From: JAHJQZ01 sp963676075
GTDB taxonomy: Bacteria > Pseudomonadota > Alphaproteobacteria > Rhizobiales > Devosiaceae
DNA length: 64,000 bases
Direction of reading: 5' to 3'
Assembly (NCBI GenBank): GCA_963676075.2
Contig: CAXXNZ010000026.1
Coordinates: 1-64,000 of the forward strand
Positions 34,208 through 42,413 of the stretch are shown here, one piece after another; position 1 is the first letter of the stretch, and each line of letters begins with the position of its first letter. The notes below the pieces were generated by a model. That model was not told where the DNA came from, did not search any database, and saw only the letters and a list, made by a program, of their open reading frames with translations. The position numbers and the translations under genes are program-made.

Positions 34208-34675
34208 ATGCCCGTCGCTCTCGCGCTCTATCAACCCGACATTCCCCAGAACGCCGGCACGCTTATGCGCCTTGCCGCCTGCATGGACATCGAGGTGCAT
34301 TTCATCCACCCGGCCGGATTCGCCTTTTCCGAGTCGCGGCTGAAGCGAGCCGGCATGGACTATCTCGACCACGTCCGGCTGGTCGAGCATGCGAGCTTTG
34401 CCGCTTTCAACACCGTGCGGCAGGATGAAGGGCGACGGCTGGTGCTGCTGACGACCAAGGCGACCGAGAGCGTTTACGCTGCGGCTTTCGGGCCGGACGA
34501 CATCCTCATGCTCGGACGTGAGAGCGCCGGAGTGCCGGACGCGGTGGCGCTTGAGGCCGATCTCAGGGTCAGGCTACCGATGCGGCAGGGGATGCGGTCA
34601 CTCAATGTGGCGATCGCCGGCGCCATGGCCCTCGGCGAGGCCCTGCGCCAGATCGGAGAACTGCCCGCCGCGTAG
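34208..34675 (+). CDS. trmL: tRNA (cytidine/uridine(34)-2'-O)-methyltransferase TrmL
   Basis: A 155-residue SPOUT methyltransferase. The deep trefoil knot motifs are LMLGRESAGVP and RLPMRQGMRSLNVAIAGAMAL, and the N-terminus ALYQPDIPQNAGTLMRLAACM is diagnostic of TrmL. It methylates the wobble ribose in tRNA-Leu. The start at 34208 was chosen to fit the family; an in-frame codon at 34142 adds 22 residues with no likeness. Confidence 0.93.
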   Translation: MPVALALYQPDIPQNAGTLMRLAACMDIEVHFIHPAGFAFSESRLKRAGMDYLDHVRLVEHASFAAFNTVRQDEGRRLVLLTTKATESVYAAAFGPDDILMLGRESAGVPDAVALEADLRVRLPMRQGMRSLNVAIAGAMALGEALRQIGELPAA

Positions 34676-34702
34676 CCCTGCCGGTACGAGCGGGCCTGGC
34701 CT

Positions 34703-35848
34703 TTATCGTTTCTTGAACGGATTGGCCAACCAGCGATCGGCCTTCATCCCCTGGGCAGCGCCGCTGGCGAACAGGGGCGCCGTGGTGCCGACGCTGAAAT
34801 CCATCACCTCTCCGAGCGGGAAATCGCCCTCTATCGCGGTGACATGCAGCGAGCCATGGTGCTTTTGCACATAGTCGCGCGACGCCAGCAGCTGGTTGTT
34901 GGTGTTGGCCTTGATGGTGGTTTCGAACGAGCGTTCGACGATGTCGATCAGGTTCTTCTCGGTCACCTTGAATTCCGGACCGAGCTTGCCGTTGATGATG
35001 GCGTAGAATTGCGGGTTGCGCCCGAGCGGAACGGCCGAATCCTCGGCCAGCAGCGCCTCCGGGATCAACAGCAGGTTCGAGGTGACGCCTCCATCGACAT
35101 GCAATTCGCTGAACAGGCGCCCATCGGATTCGACCTGGATCGACTGGGGCGAGAACACCCCCGGGATGGCGGCGGAGGCGAGCAGCACTTCCTGGAACAG
35201 TTTCTGTGCGCCCGGCGACTCGCTGGCGGCTATGGCTCCCATGTTCCAGATGGCGGTGCGCTGGGAGTCGATATCGGTGGTCGCGACCAGAAGGAAGCGG
35301 CCTTTTTCGTATTCGGTGGCGACGTCCTCAAGCAGATCGCGATCGACATGGGCCTCGACCAGCTTGCGCAGCGGCGCGGCACTGAATGCGCCCGCATCGA
35401 AAAGCGCGCCAATTCCGGCGAACTCCATCAGGTCCTGCGCCTCGCCGCTGGTAAACATCGACGTGAGTTCGGCATCGCGCTTCGGCCCGATGAAGGCAAA
35501 CGGTGCGAGCAAGGCGCCGACGCTGACACCGGTGACGATGGTGAATTCGGGACGGGTACCGGACTTTGTCCAACCGGTCAGGAACCCGGCGCCATAGGCG
35601 CCATTCGCGCCGCCGCCGGAGAGCGCCAGCATGTTGAACTGGCCCTTCTTGAGATTCCTGGCGCCCGTAGCGATGGTCGAGCCGATGGCATTGTGATCAT
35701 CCGACCAGAAGCGCGCCATGGAGATGCTCGGGACCGAGGCGGCGCTGCCCTCGGTCGCGGTGTAGCTGGTGCGCGTGGTGGAACAGGCGGAAACGGAAAG
35801 AGACGCGACGATGATCGCCGAGGCAAGCGCGAGCTTTCGAACATCCAT
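34703..35848 (-). CDS. Patatin-like phospholipase, predicted lipoprotein
   Basis: The 381-residue protein has a lipobox (LSVSAC) placing the lipidated cysteine at residue 22. The catalytic features are all present: oxyanion loop SGGGANGAYG near 77-86, GVSVG with S109, and the Asp in VDGGVTSNL. It should hydrolyse acyl esters of lipids at the membrane facing the periplasm. The gene stands alone, between trmL (convergent) and a gap of 190 bases before the dipeptidase gene. Confidence 0.86.
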   Translation of the reverse strand: MDVRKLALASAIIVASLSVSACSTTRTSYTATEGSAASVPSISMARFWSDDHNAIGSTIATGARNLKKGQFNMLALSGGGANGAYGAGFLTGWTKSGTRPEFTIVTGVSVGALLAPFAFIGPKRDAELTSMFTSGEAQDLMEFAGIGALFDAGAFSAAPLRKLVEAHVDRDLLEDVATEYEKGRFLLVATTDIDSQRTAIWNMGAIAASESPGAQKLFQEVLLASAAIPGVFSPQSIQVESDGRLFSELHVDGGVTSNLLLIPEALLAEDSAVPLGRNPQFYAIINGKLGPEFKVTEKNLIDIVERSFETTIKANTNNQLLASRDYVQKHHGSLHVTAIEGDFPLGEVMDFSVGTTAPLFASGAAQGMKADRWLANPFKKR

Positions 35849-36040
35849 ATCAGTTCAACCGCTCGTTACGCGGCAGCCTTCATTCGAGCATCCGTTTCCG
35901 CGAGAGCATTCAGCCGGGCGGAAACGGACGGTCCCGGCCATCACTATGCTACAAAATGCCGGTTTTGCTAGGGTTAACCTGCGCTACTGAAAACTGCGGC
36001 ATTTGTGTCAGGATGAATGGCCCGTTAATTCGAGCCGGCC

Positions 36041-37099
36041 TCAACCGATGGTGCGCTCAAGCAGATCCAGCCAATTGCCATAGGCGATCCGCGAGACCAG
36101 TTCATCGCCGAAGCCACGCGCTTTCATGGCATCGATCAGGCGCGGCAGACCCGAAGCGTCGCCGATCTCGTTGGGGATCAGCGCGCCGTCGAAATCGGAG
36201 CCAAGACCGACTGAGGTCTCACCCATCCGGTCGACCATATAGGCCAGGTGATCCACCATACGCTCGATCGGGGTGTCGGCATTGCTCTTTCCATCCTCGC
36301 GCAGGAAGGCCACGGCATAGTTGAGCCCGACCATGCCCTTGGATTCCTTGATGGCATCGAGCTGCCTGTCGGTCAGATTGCGCGGCGTCTGACACAGTGC
36401 ATGGACGTTGGAATGGGTCGTGACCAGCGGCGCGGTCGACAGTTCGGCGATGTCCCAGAAGCCCTTCTCGTTGAGATGGGACATGTCGATCATGATGCCG
36501 AGCTGGTTGCAGGTCCGGACAAGGTTCTTGCCCGCCTCGGTCAGCCCTGGACCGATATCGGGATCGCCGGGAAATTTGAACGGCACGCCGGTGCCGAAGA
36601 CATTGGCGCGGCTCCAGACCGGCCCGAGCGAGCGCAGTCCGGCGGCGTAAAGCACGTGCAGGAACTCAAGTTCGGCATCCACCGCTTCGATGCCTTCGAT
36701 GTGGAGCACGATGGCGATGCCGCCCGCCGCGTTGATCCGCCGGATGTCGGCAACAGAACGCGCGATGCCGATGGCGCCGTTGGACGCCGCCTCGAGTTTC
36801 AGCGCCACCGCGATCTCGCCGATGGTCACCTTGCGGGCGTAATTGATGTCGAGTTCGGGCGGCAGCGGCATTTCGATGCCGGAGCCGGGGCGCGACCGAG
36901 GCGGCGCATCCGGCTTGTCCTCGGGCGGCACGAAGACGGCGAACATGCCGCCGGCAAAACCCCCTGCCCGCGCCTTTTTGAGATCGAGATGCCCCTTTTC
37001 GGCACCGGCGAGAAACTCGGCTATCGCGTCGCCGCCCTCTTGCAAATACATGCGCAAAAGCACGTCATTGTGGCCATCGAAAACGGGTTGGGCGGACAT
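36041..37099 (-). CDS. Membrane dipeptidase-like metallohydrolase (peptidase M19)
   Basis: The 352-residue enzyme resembles renal dipeptidase. Zinc ligands are visible: H10 and D12 in FDGHNDVLL, the Glu of VLHIEGIEA and the His of VTTHSNVHAL. GLGSDFDG near residue 290 is the final motif. Bacterial members cleave dipeptides, including D-amino acid ones. No signal peptide. TAGGAGTTCTC precedes ATG. The stop of the upstream patB-like gene is 60 bases before its start. Confidence 0.9.
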   Translation of the reverse strand: MSAQPVFDGHNDVLLRMYLQEGGDAIAEFLAGAEKGHLDLKKARAGGFAGGMFAVFVPPEDKPDAPPRSRPGSGIEMPLPPELDINYARKVTIGEIAVALKLEAASNGAIGIARSVADIRRINAAGGIAIVLHIEGIEAVDAELEFLHVLYAAGLRSLGPVWSRANVFGTGVPFKFPGDPDIGPGLTEAGKNLVRTCNQLGIMIDMSHLNEKGFWDIAELSTAPLVTTHSNVHALCQTPRNLTDRQLDAIKESKGMVGLNYAVAFLREDGKSNADTPIERMVDHLAYMVDRMGETSVGLGSDFDGALIPNEIGDASGLPRLIDAMKARGFGDELVSRIAYGNWLDLLERTIG

Positions 37100-37158
37100 G
37101 AGAACTCCTAGGATTAATCTGCGGCGCGGTTGCAGCGAAACGGGAAGGCGGCTCGGTC

Positions 37159-38334
37159 TCAGTGACCGAAAGCGTCAATGAGCCGGTCGATTGCCTGATC
37201 CAGAACCGAGCGGGGCGTGGCAATGTTGAAGCGCATCCAGCTTTCGCCGCCGGGACCGAAGCTGTCGCCGGTCGAAAGCGCAAGGCGGGCCTTAGTCTTG
37301 AGGACGTCCTTGACCGCGTCCGGTTTCATGCCTGTCTCGTAGAAATCGACCCAGCTCAGATAGGTCGATTCGAGCGGCAGGGCGCGCACCGTTGGCAGTT
37401 CGCGGGCAAGGCGGGCGTTGAAGTGGTCGCGGTTGGCTTCGAGATAAACGAGCATTTCGTCGAGCCAGTCGGCGCCGCCGGCATAAGCGGCCTCGGCACC
37501 GACCATGCCGAGCGTGTTGTGGTGCACAAGGCCTGAATTTTCTGCCTTTTCAAGCACCTTCTTGCGCAGTGTCTCGTCCTCGATGATCGCTTCGGCGAGG
37601 TGCAGGCCGGCAATGTTGAAGGTCTTGGTCGGCGAGGCGAAAGTGATGGTGCGGTGGGTCAGTTCCGGCATCGCCTTGACGAAGGGGACGTGGGTCTTGC
37701 CGGAAAAGACCAGGTCGTGGTGGATCTCGTCGGAGATCAGCAACAGGTTGCGGCGCTCGCAGAACGCGCCGAGTTCGCGCTGTTCCTCGACCGTCCACAT
37801 GCGACCACCGGGATTATGCGGGTTACAGAAAATGACGATCTTGGCGTTTTCGGGCAGGTCGCGCTCGAGCGTATCGTAATCCATCTCGTAGCGGCCCTGA
37901 CTGAGCTTCATCTCGGCGAAATGGATCTTGCGCCCGGTCTGATTGATAACCCCGATGAAGCCCGGATAGACCGGCGAGAAGATGACAATCGAATCGTCGG
38001 GCTCGGAAAAGGCCTGAATGACCAGCGAAATGCCGCTCAGCACGCCATAGGTCGGGATCAGCCAGTCCGGATCGACCTGCCAGTCGTGGCGCGTCTTCAT
38101 CCAGCCGGTGACGGCGGCGCGCCAGCTCTCATCGCCGGTGTAATAGCCGAGCATGCCGCCCGCGACGTGGCGGGTCAGTGCCTCGGTGACGGCGGCGGGC
38201 GGACGGAAGTCCATGTCGGCGACCCACATGGCGATGCCATCGTCGGCAGTGATGCCGCTGTAGCTCTTGAGCCCATCCCATTTGGCTGAATGCGAGCCGC
38301 GCCGATCGATGATCTCGTCGAAGTCGAATGACAT
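37159..38334 (-). CDS. PatB/MalY-type PLP-dependent C-S lyase
   Basis: A 391-residue fold-type I aminotransferase-like enzyme. The PLP lysine is in SPTKTFNIAGLH; FCNPHNPGGRMW and LISDEIHHDLVF are the other cofactor contacts, and the N-terminus FDEIIDRRGSHSAKWD is the mark of PatB/MalY cystathionine beta-lyases. It would split L-cystathionine or related thioethers. AAAGGACA lies before ATG. Likely one operon with the dipeptidase gene, perhaps in breakdown of cysteine conjugates, which is inference. Confidence 0.9.
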   Translation of the reverse strand: MSFDFDEIIDRRGSHSAKWDGLKSYSGITADDGIAMWVADMDFRPPAAVTEALTRHVAGGMLGYYTGDESWRAAVTGWMKTRHDWQVDPDWLIPTYGVLSGISLVIQAFSEPDDSIVIFSPVYPGFIGVINQTGRKIHFAEMKLSQGRYEMDYDTLERDLPENAKIVIFCNPHNPGGRMWTVEEQRELGAFCERRNLLLISDEIHHDLVFSGKTHVPFVKAMPELTHRTITFASPTKTFNIAGLHLAEAIIEDETLRKKVLEKAENSGLVHHNTLGMVGAEAAYAGGADWLDEMLVYLEANRDHFNARLARELPTVRALPLESTYLSWVDFYETGMKPDAVKDVLKTKARLALSTGDSFGPGGESWMRFNIATPRSVLDQAIDRLIDAFGH

Positions 38335-38725
38335 TGAACTGTCCTTTTTCCTGTTGTCCGGTCTGGTGCACCGGCATCACCACAACACGTTGCCATGGCG
38401 ATGGTTCGGGCTCGCCTCAGTGATTCTGGAGTGGGAGTGCTTAGGCGGGTGGGTCGGAAGCGACATTCCCGAAACCACAGGGGTCTTGTCAACATCATCG
38501 ATCAGGCCGGAGGCGATTTCTGCTGAGCGCACCATGACCCGAGCCGCGTGCGGTTCGAGCGACAGCGCAGGTTTTCGATTGCATCCGCTCGCCGAAAAAC
38601 TCTCCAGGACCCTACCAACACATTGCCAAGATTTAACTTTTTCTAATATTCAATATTCCGCATACTCTCAGACGTACACGATGTGCCTTCGATGACCGAG
38701 GGCTTGCACGTCAAGGAGCTCGCAC
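38335..38725. other. Divergent intergenic region upstream of the DUF2202 gene
   Basis: The 391 bases include an AT-rich block (TTTTTCTAATATTCAATATT near 38638-38657) likely to hold the DUF2202 promoter, and AAGGAG before its ATG. No gene, repeat or strong hairpin was recognised. Confidence 0.45.
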
Positions 38726-39235
38726 ATGACATCCCCCCGCACCAAGGCGACCGCCCTGCTGATCGCCGCCGGCCTCTCGTTCGGCACCATCGCCTCCGCC
38801 ACGCCGACCTTCGCCGCGTCGTCCCTGCCGCAACCGGTCCAGGATGCACTGACGGCGGCGCTGATGGACGAGTATCACGCCGAAGCGGTCTATGCCGCCG
38901 TCATCGACAGGTTCGGCGCCGTCCGGCCCTTTTCCAACATCATCCGCGCCGAACAGATGCACGCCTCCTGGGTCATCGACCTGATGAAGACCTACGGCAT
39001 GGAGGTGCCGGCCAACACCCTTATCGGCTCGCCCGAGGTCGCGGCGGCGATACCGGCGTCGCTCGGCGAGGCCTGCTCGGTCGGCGTTGCCGCCGAAATC
39101 GCCAATGCCGGGCTTTACGACGGCCAGTTGCTGCCCGTGGTTACGGGCTACGACGACATCACCACTGTGCTGATCCGTCTGCGCGACGCGTCGCAGAACA
39201 TGCATCTGCCGGCCTTCCAGCGCTGCGCCGTTTAG
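38726..39235 (+). CDS. Exported ferritin-like DUF2202 protein
   Basis: The 169-residue precursor has a signal peptide (MTSPRTKATALLIAAGLSF to about TFAA, residue 30). The mature part is a DUF2202 ferritin-like four-helix domain: ALMDEYHAEAVYAAVIDRFG with a ligand-type Glu-x-x-x-x-x-Tyr helix, and ASQNMHLPAFQRC near the end. A diiron site outside the cytoplasm is possible. AAGGAGCTCGCAC is the ribosome binding site. Function unknown; metal storage or oxidation is a guess from the fold. Confidence 0.78.
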   Translation: MTSPRTKATALLIAAGLSFGTIASATPTFAASSLPQPVQDALTAALMDEYHAEAVYAAVIDRFGAVRPFSNIIRAEQMHASWVIDLMKTYGMEVPANTLIGSPEVAAAIPASLGEACSVGVAAEIANAGLYDGQLLPVVTGYDDITTVLIRLRDASQNMHLPAFQRCAV

Positions 39236-39346
39236 GCGACCGCCCGTCTTGCAGAACAAGACCCAGACCATGACGGGAATCGCGTACACTGTTACCGGTT
39301 CCCGTTTGCCATTTTGGCAGGTGACGCTGGCAAATCCGTCACAAAA

Positions 39347-39365
39347 ATGTAAAACTGACTTACAT
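39347..39365. promoter_or_regulatory. Operator-like dyad over a TetR start codon
   Basis: ATGTAA-AACTGAC-TTACAT is a perfect 6+6 inverted repeat that ends inside the ATG of the TetR gene. Binding here would block its own expression. Its half-site resembles the perfect palindrome in front of the DUF2852 gene at 40227-40249. Confidence 0.55.
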
Positions 39366-40002
39366 GAAACGTCCTGACGAACGGCGCGCGCGCCGTGGCT
39401 ACCATCACGGCAATCTCCGGCAGGCGCTGATCGACGCAGCCCGCCAGCTCATGTCCGAATACGGGCCGGAAGCCGTGACGCTTTCCGAGGCGGCGCGCAT
39501 GGCCGGCGTCAGCCCTGCCGCGCCCTACCGCCATTTCAAGGACCGCGCCAATCTGCTGTCGGCGCTGGCCGTTGAAGGCTTCACCAGTTTTGCCGACACG
39601 CTGGAAAACGCCTGGAACAACGGCGTCGGCGGTCCGCTGACGTCGCTGAACCGCGTTGGCTATGCCTATGTGGATTTTGCCCGGCGCCAGCCGGCTTTCT
39701 ACACTTCGATGTTCGAGTCCGGCATCGACCACGGCTCCGATCCCGAGCTTTCGCGCCAATCCAACCGCGCTTTCGGGGTTTTGCGCGACGCTGCGGCAGC
39801 CATGCACGCCACACTGCCCGAGGACAGGCGCGCGCCGCCACTGATGATCGCACTGCACGTGTGGACCATGGCGCATGGCATCGCCTCGCTGTTCCTGAGG
39901 GGCGACACGGCCCGGCGCAACCTGCCCGTCACGCCCGAAGACCTGCTCGAATCCGGCATCCTCATTTATCTGTACGGGTTGGGACTCGACCAGAAGCGTT
40001 GA
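39364..40002 (+). CDS. TetR/AcrR-family transcriptional regulator
   Basis: The 212-residue protein has an N-terminal helix-turn-helix (RGYHHGNLRQALIDAARQLM, then MAGVSPAAPYRHFKDRANLL, residues 12-65) and a TetR C-terminal domain with the WTMAHGIASLFLRGD signature. No ribosome binding site is seen, and its start lies in a dyad. It is followed 262 bases later by a DUF2852 gene that carries a related palindrome at its promoter. Confidence 0.87.
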   Translation: MKRPDERRARRGYHHGNLRQALIDAARQLMSEYGPEAVTLSEAARMAGVSPAAPYRHFKDRANLLSALAVEGFTSFADTLENAWNNGVGGPLTSLNRVGYAYVDFARRQPAFYTSMFESGIDHGSDPELSRQSNRAFGVLRDAAAAMHATLPEDRRAPPLMIALHVWTMAHGIASLFLRGDTARRNLPVTPEDLLESGILIYLYGLGLDQKR

Positions 40003-40198
40003 CCGGTCCGGCTCTCGCCCGGCTGGACACAGCGCCGGCAGTGCGGTCGTTTCTGCGGCATTGGCGCGCAGACGATGACTTCGGCTGAAAGACACCTACA
40101 TAAAGGAAATCGGGCGTTTCCGCGGGGCCGAAGGCTCTGTGACTGCGTCTGTTGCCATTCCGAATCCGGAGCGATGCGAAGTTTCCCACCCGGGCCTC

Positions 40199-40249
40199 TT
40201 GACAAAATTCAGCCATCATCCATCTATGTGAATGTTATTTACATTCACA
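40199..40249 (+). promoter_or_regulatory. Promoter and operator of the DUF2852 gene
   Basis: TTGACA at 40199-40204 is a consensus -35 box and ATCTAT at 40222-40227 a fair -10 box with 17-base spacing. Directly after it, TGTGAATGT-TATTT-ACATTCACA (40227-40249) is a perfect 9-bp inverted repeat over the expected transcription start. It is placed for repression, most simply by the TetR protein encoded just upstream. Confidence 0.6.
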
Positions 40250-40264
40250 CCAAAGGAGGCAGTT

Positions 40265-40801
40265 ATGGAGATCGCCGCCAAATTGGACGAATGGGGCAAG
40301 GGTGCCTGGATCGCGGTGATGATCGTCGCCTTCGTGGTGTTCTGGCCCGCCGGCCTGGCCATGTTGGCCTATATGATATGGAGCGGAAGAATGGGTTGCA
40401 GAAGCTATTACTGGGATGACAGCATGAAAGATGAATTCAGGCAGCGCCGCGAGGCAATGCGCGAGGAATGGAAAGCCCGCCGCGACGAGTGGCGTTCGAT
40501 GAAGCGCGCCTGGCGCGATGAGATGAAGGACCGCTGGCATTCTCATCAGCGTGCCACCGAGTCGAGCGGCAACGCCGCCTTCGACGAGTACAAGGCCGAG
40601 ACGCTGAAGCGTCTCGAGGAGGAACAGGACGAGTTCGCCGATTTCCTCTCCAACCTTCGCAAGGCGCGCGACAAGGCCGAATTCGACCAGTTCATGAATT
40701 CGCGCAAGTCCGATCCCACGCCCGATAACGGACCGGCGTCCGAGTCCGAAGCCGCGCCCGAGCGCAAGGAAGATGACAATCCGGGCCATTATTCGGCCTG
40801 A
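40265..40801 (+). CDS. DUF2852 membrane protein
   Basis: The 178-residue protein starts with one membrane segment (WIAVMIVAFVVFWPAGLAML) followed by the MIWSGRMGCR stretch typical of DUF2852. A long charged region follows, from about residue 60, rich in Arg, Glu and Trp and likely coiled coil. AAAGGAGG before ATG is a perfect ribosome binding site. Function unknown in the family. It lies under a palindrome likely bound by the upstream TetR protein. Confidence 0.85.
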   Translation: MEIAAKLDEWGKGAWIAVMIVAFVVFWPAGLAMLAYMIWSGRMGCRSYYWDDSMKDEFRQRREAMREEWKARRDEWRSMKRAWRDEMKDRWHSHQRATESSGNAAFDEYKAETLKRLEEEQDEFADFLSNLRKARDKAEFDQFMNSRKSDPTPDNGPASESEAAPERKEDDNPGHYSA

Positions 40802-40843
40802 TTGCCCGGGTCACATGGACCAAGCCCCCAAGGTCCCATGCAG

Positions 40844-40881
40844 AACGCCGTCCGCTCCCCCAGGCGGGCGGCGTTTCCTTT
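40844..40881 (+). terminator. Terminator of the DUF2852 gene
   Basis: AACGCCGTCCG at 40844-40854 pairs with CGGGCGGCGTT at 40865-40875 (one G-T pair), followed by TCCTTTG. It closes the TetR-DUF2852 region before hemF. Confidence 0.7.
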
Positions 40882-41014
40882 GGTTGAACGCGCCGACCGG
40901 CTCGGCTACAGCCTGTGTCCGGCGTGTTGCCAAAGCGCGATACAGAGGCAAAAATGAATGATCGCTGGTCAGCCCCCGTCGGCAGATGACCGAACTCGAC
41001 CCCCTGGAGCAGGA

Positions 41015-41887
41015 ATGACCTCCGAGATCGAAGAACGAAAAGTGCGCGCGTCTGCGTGGTTCCGCCATTTGCGCGACCAGATCTGCGCCGATTTCGAGGC
41101 TCTGGAAGACGAGGTGGGCGGCCAGATGGCCGATCGGGACCCCGGTCGGTTCGAGCGCGAGAGCTGGAGCCGTGACGGTGGCGGCGGTGGCGGCGGCGAG
41201 ATGTCGATGCTGTACGGACGCCTGTTCGAAAAGGCCGGCGTCCATATCTCGACGGTTCACGGCGAATTCTCGCCCGACTTCGCCAAGCAGATGTCGGGCG
41301 CCGAGAGCGATCCGCGTTTCTGGGCCTCGGGCATTTCGCTGATCGCACACCCGCGCTCGCCCCACGTGCCGGCAGTGCACATGAACACGCGCATGATCGT
41401 CACCTCGAAATGGTGGTTCGGCGGTGGCGCCGATCTGACACCGGTGCTCGACAACCGCCGGACCCAGGACGACCCGGATACACGCGATTTCCATGCCGCG
41501 ATGGAAAAGGCCTGCGAACCCCATTCCCAGGTCGACTACGCCAGCTACAAGGACTGGTGCGACCGCTATTTCTTCCTCGCCCATCGCAACGAGCCGCGTG
41601 GCATCGGCGGCATTTTCTACGACCAGCACAATTCCGGCGACTGGGAAGGCGATTTTGCCTTCACCCAGGATGTCGGACGCGCCTTCCGCGACGTTTACCC
41701 GGCGCTGGTGCGGCGCAATTTCACCAAACCGTGGACCGATGCCGAACGCGAGGAACAACTGGTGCGCCGCGGGCGTTATGTGGAATTCAACCTGCTGTAT
41801 GACCGCGGGACAATGTTCGGGCTCAAGACCGGGGGAAACGTCAAGTCGATCCTCAGCTCGATGCCGCCGGACGTGAAATGGCCGTGA
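41015..41887 (+). CDS. hemF: Oxygen-dependent coproporphyrinogen III oxidase
   Basis: The 290-residue enzyme converts coproporphyrinogen III to protoporphyrinogen IX with O2. Family signatures are GGGGGGEMSMLYG, WWFGGGADLTPVL and YVEFNLLYDRGTMFGL. The start at 41015, with GGAGCAGGA upstream, matches known HemF N-termini. A single-gene unit. Its presence points to heme synthesis under oxic conditions. Confidence 0.96.
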   Translation: MTSEIEERKVRASAWFRHLRDQICADFEALEDEVGGQMADRDPGRFERESWSRDGGGGGGGEMSMLYGRLFEKAGVHISTVHGEFSPDFAKQMSGAESDPRFWASGISLIAHPRSPHVPAVHMNTRMIVTSKWWFGGGADLTPVLDNRRTQDDPDTRDFHAAMEKACEPHSQVDYASYKDWCDRYFFLAHRNEPRGIGGIFYDQHNSGDWEGDFAFTQDVGRAFRDVYPALVRRNFTKPWTDAEREEQLVRRGRYVEFNLLYDRGTMFGLKTGGNVKSILSSMPPDVKWP

Positions 41888-42014
41888 CACGGCACACCCG
41901 CCGGTAATTGCTGCGGCAGTAAGTCATTGCATAAATTGATCGATATCATCGACACGTCTTTGCCATTCTTGTCTGTTTGAGTAACACCCACGCCAACAAG
42001 CGAAGGAGGGAATA

Positions 42015-42197
42015 ATGAAGACATTCAAGTGCGGCTCTCTGGTTCCCGGCTGCGATTGGCATACCCAGCACGAGGATGAGGCGGAAGTCGTCCGCCGTGC
42101 CGTCGAACACCTGAAATCAGCGCATGAAGAGCAGACCGTTCGCCCGAACATGGTCGAGCTCATCAAGGAGCGCATCAAGGACAACGCCTCCGTCTGA
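42015..42197 (+). CDS. Small DUF1059 protein
   Basis: The 60-residue protein reads MKTFKCGSLVPGCDWHTQ and has the CxxxxxxGC...H...H pattern of DUF1059 (C6, C13, H16, H40), which could bind a metal ion. GAAGGAGGGAATA is a strong ribosome binding site. Function unknown. A dispersed repeat follows the gene. Confidence 0.85.
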   Translation: MKTFKCGSLVPGCDWHTQHEDEAEVVRRAVEHLKSAHEEQTVRPNMVELIKERIKDNASV

Positions 42198-42252
42198 CAG
42201 CGACGGTCAGGACGAAACCTTCAGGCGCTGCGCAACCTGCGCAGCGCTACCC

Positions 42253-42390
42253 AGGTCATTTCACTGTTTCATGAAAACACTGAAGCGATCTAACCTATTG
42301 TTTTGTCGCGCTTTCGAGGCTTCGGCGGACTCAACCGGAAAGCCGGTAGCCACTGTTCGCTGACGCGGACCTTCGGTTCCTGAAAACGCT
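42253..42390 (+). repeat. Dispersed intergenic repeat, copy 3 (longest)
   Basis: The copy begins AGGTCATTTCACTGTTTCAT and continues TATTGTTTTGTCGCGCTTTC, GAGGCTTCGGCGGACTCAAC, CGGAAAGCCGGTAGCC, ACTGTTCGCTGACGCGGACC and TTCGGTTCCTGAAAACGCT. It combines both modules of copy 2 with the extra distal block of copy 1. The 3' arm of module 1 is degenerate here. It fills the space between convergent DUF1059 and cca genes. Confidence 0.75.
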
Positions 42391-42413
42391 CTGGTGATAT
42401 TGCCGCGCCGGCG

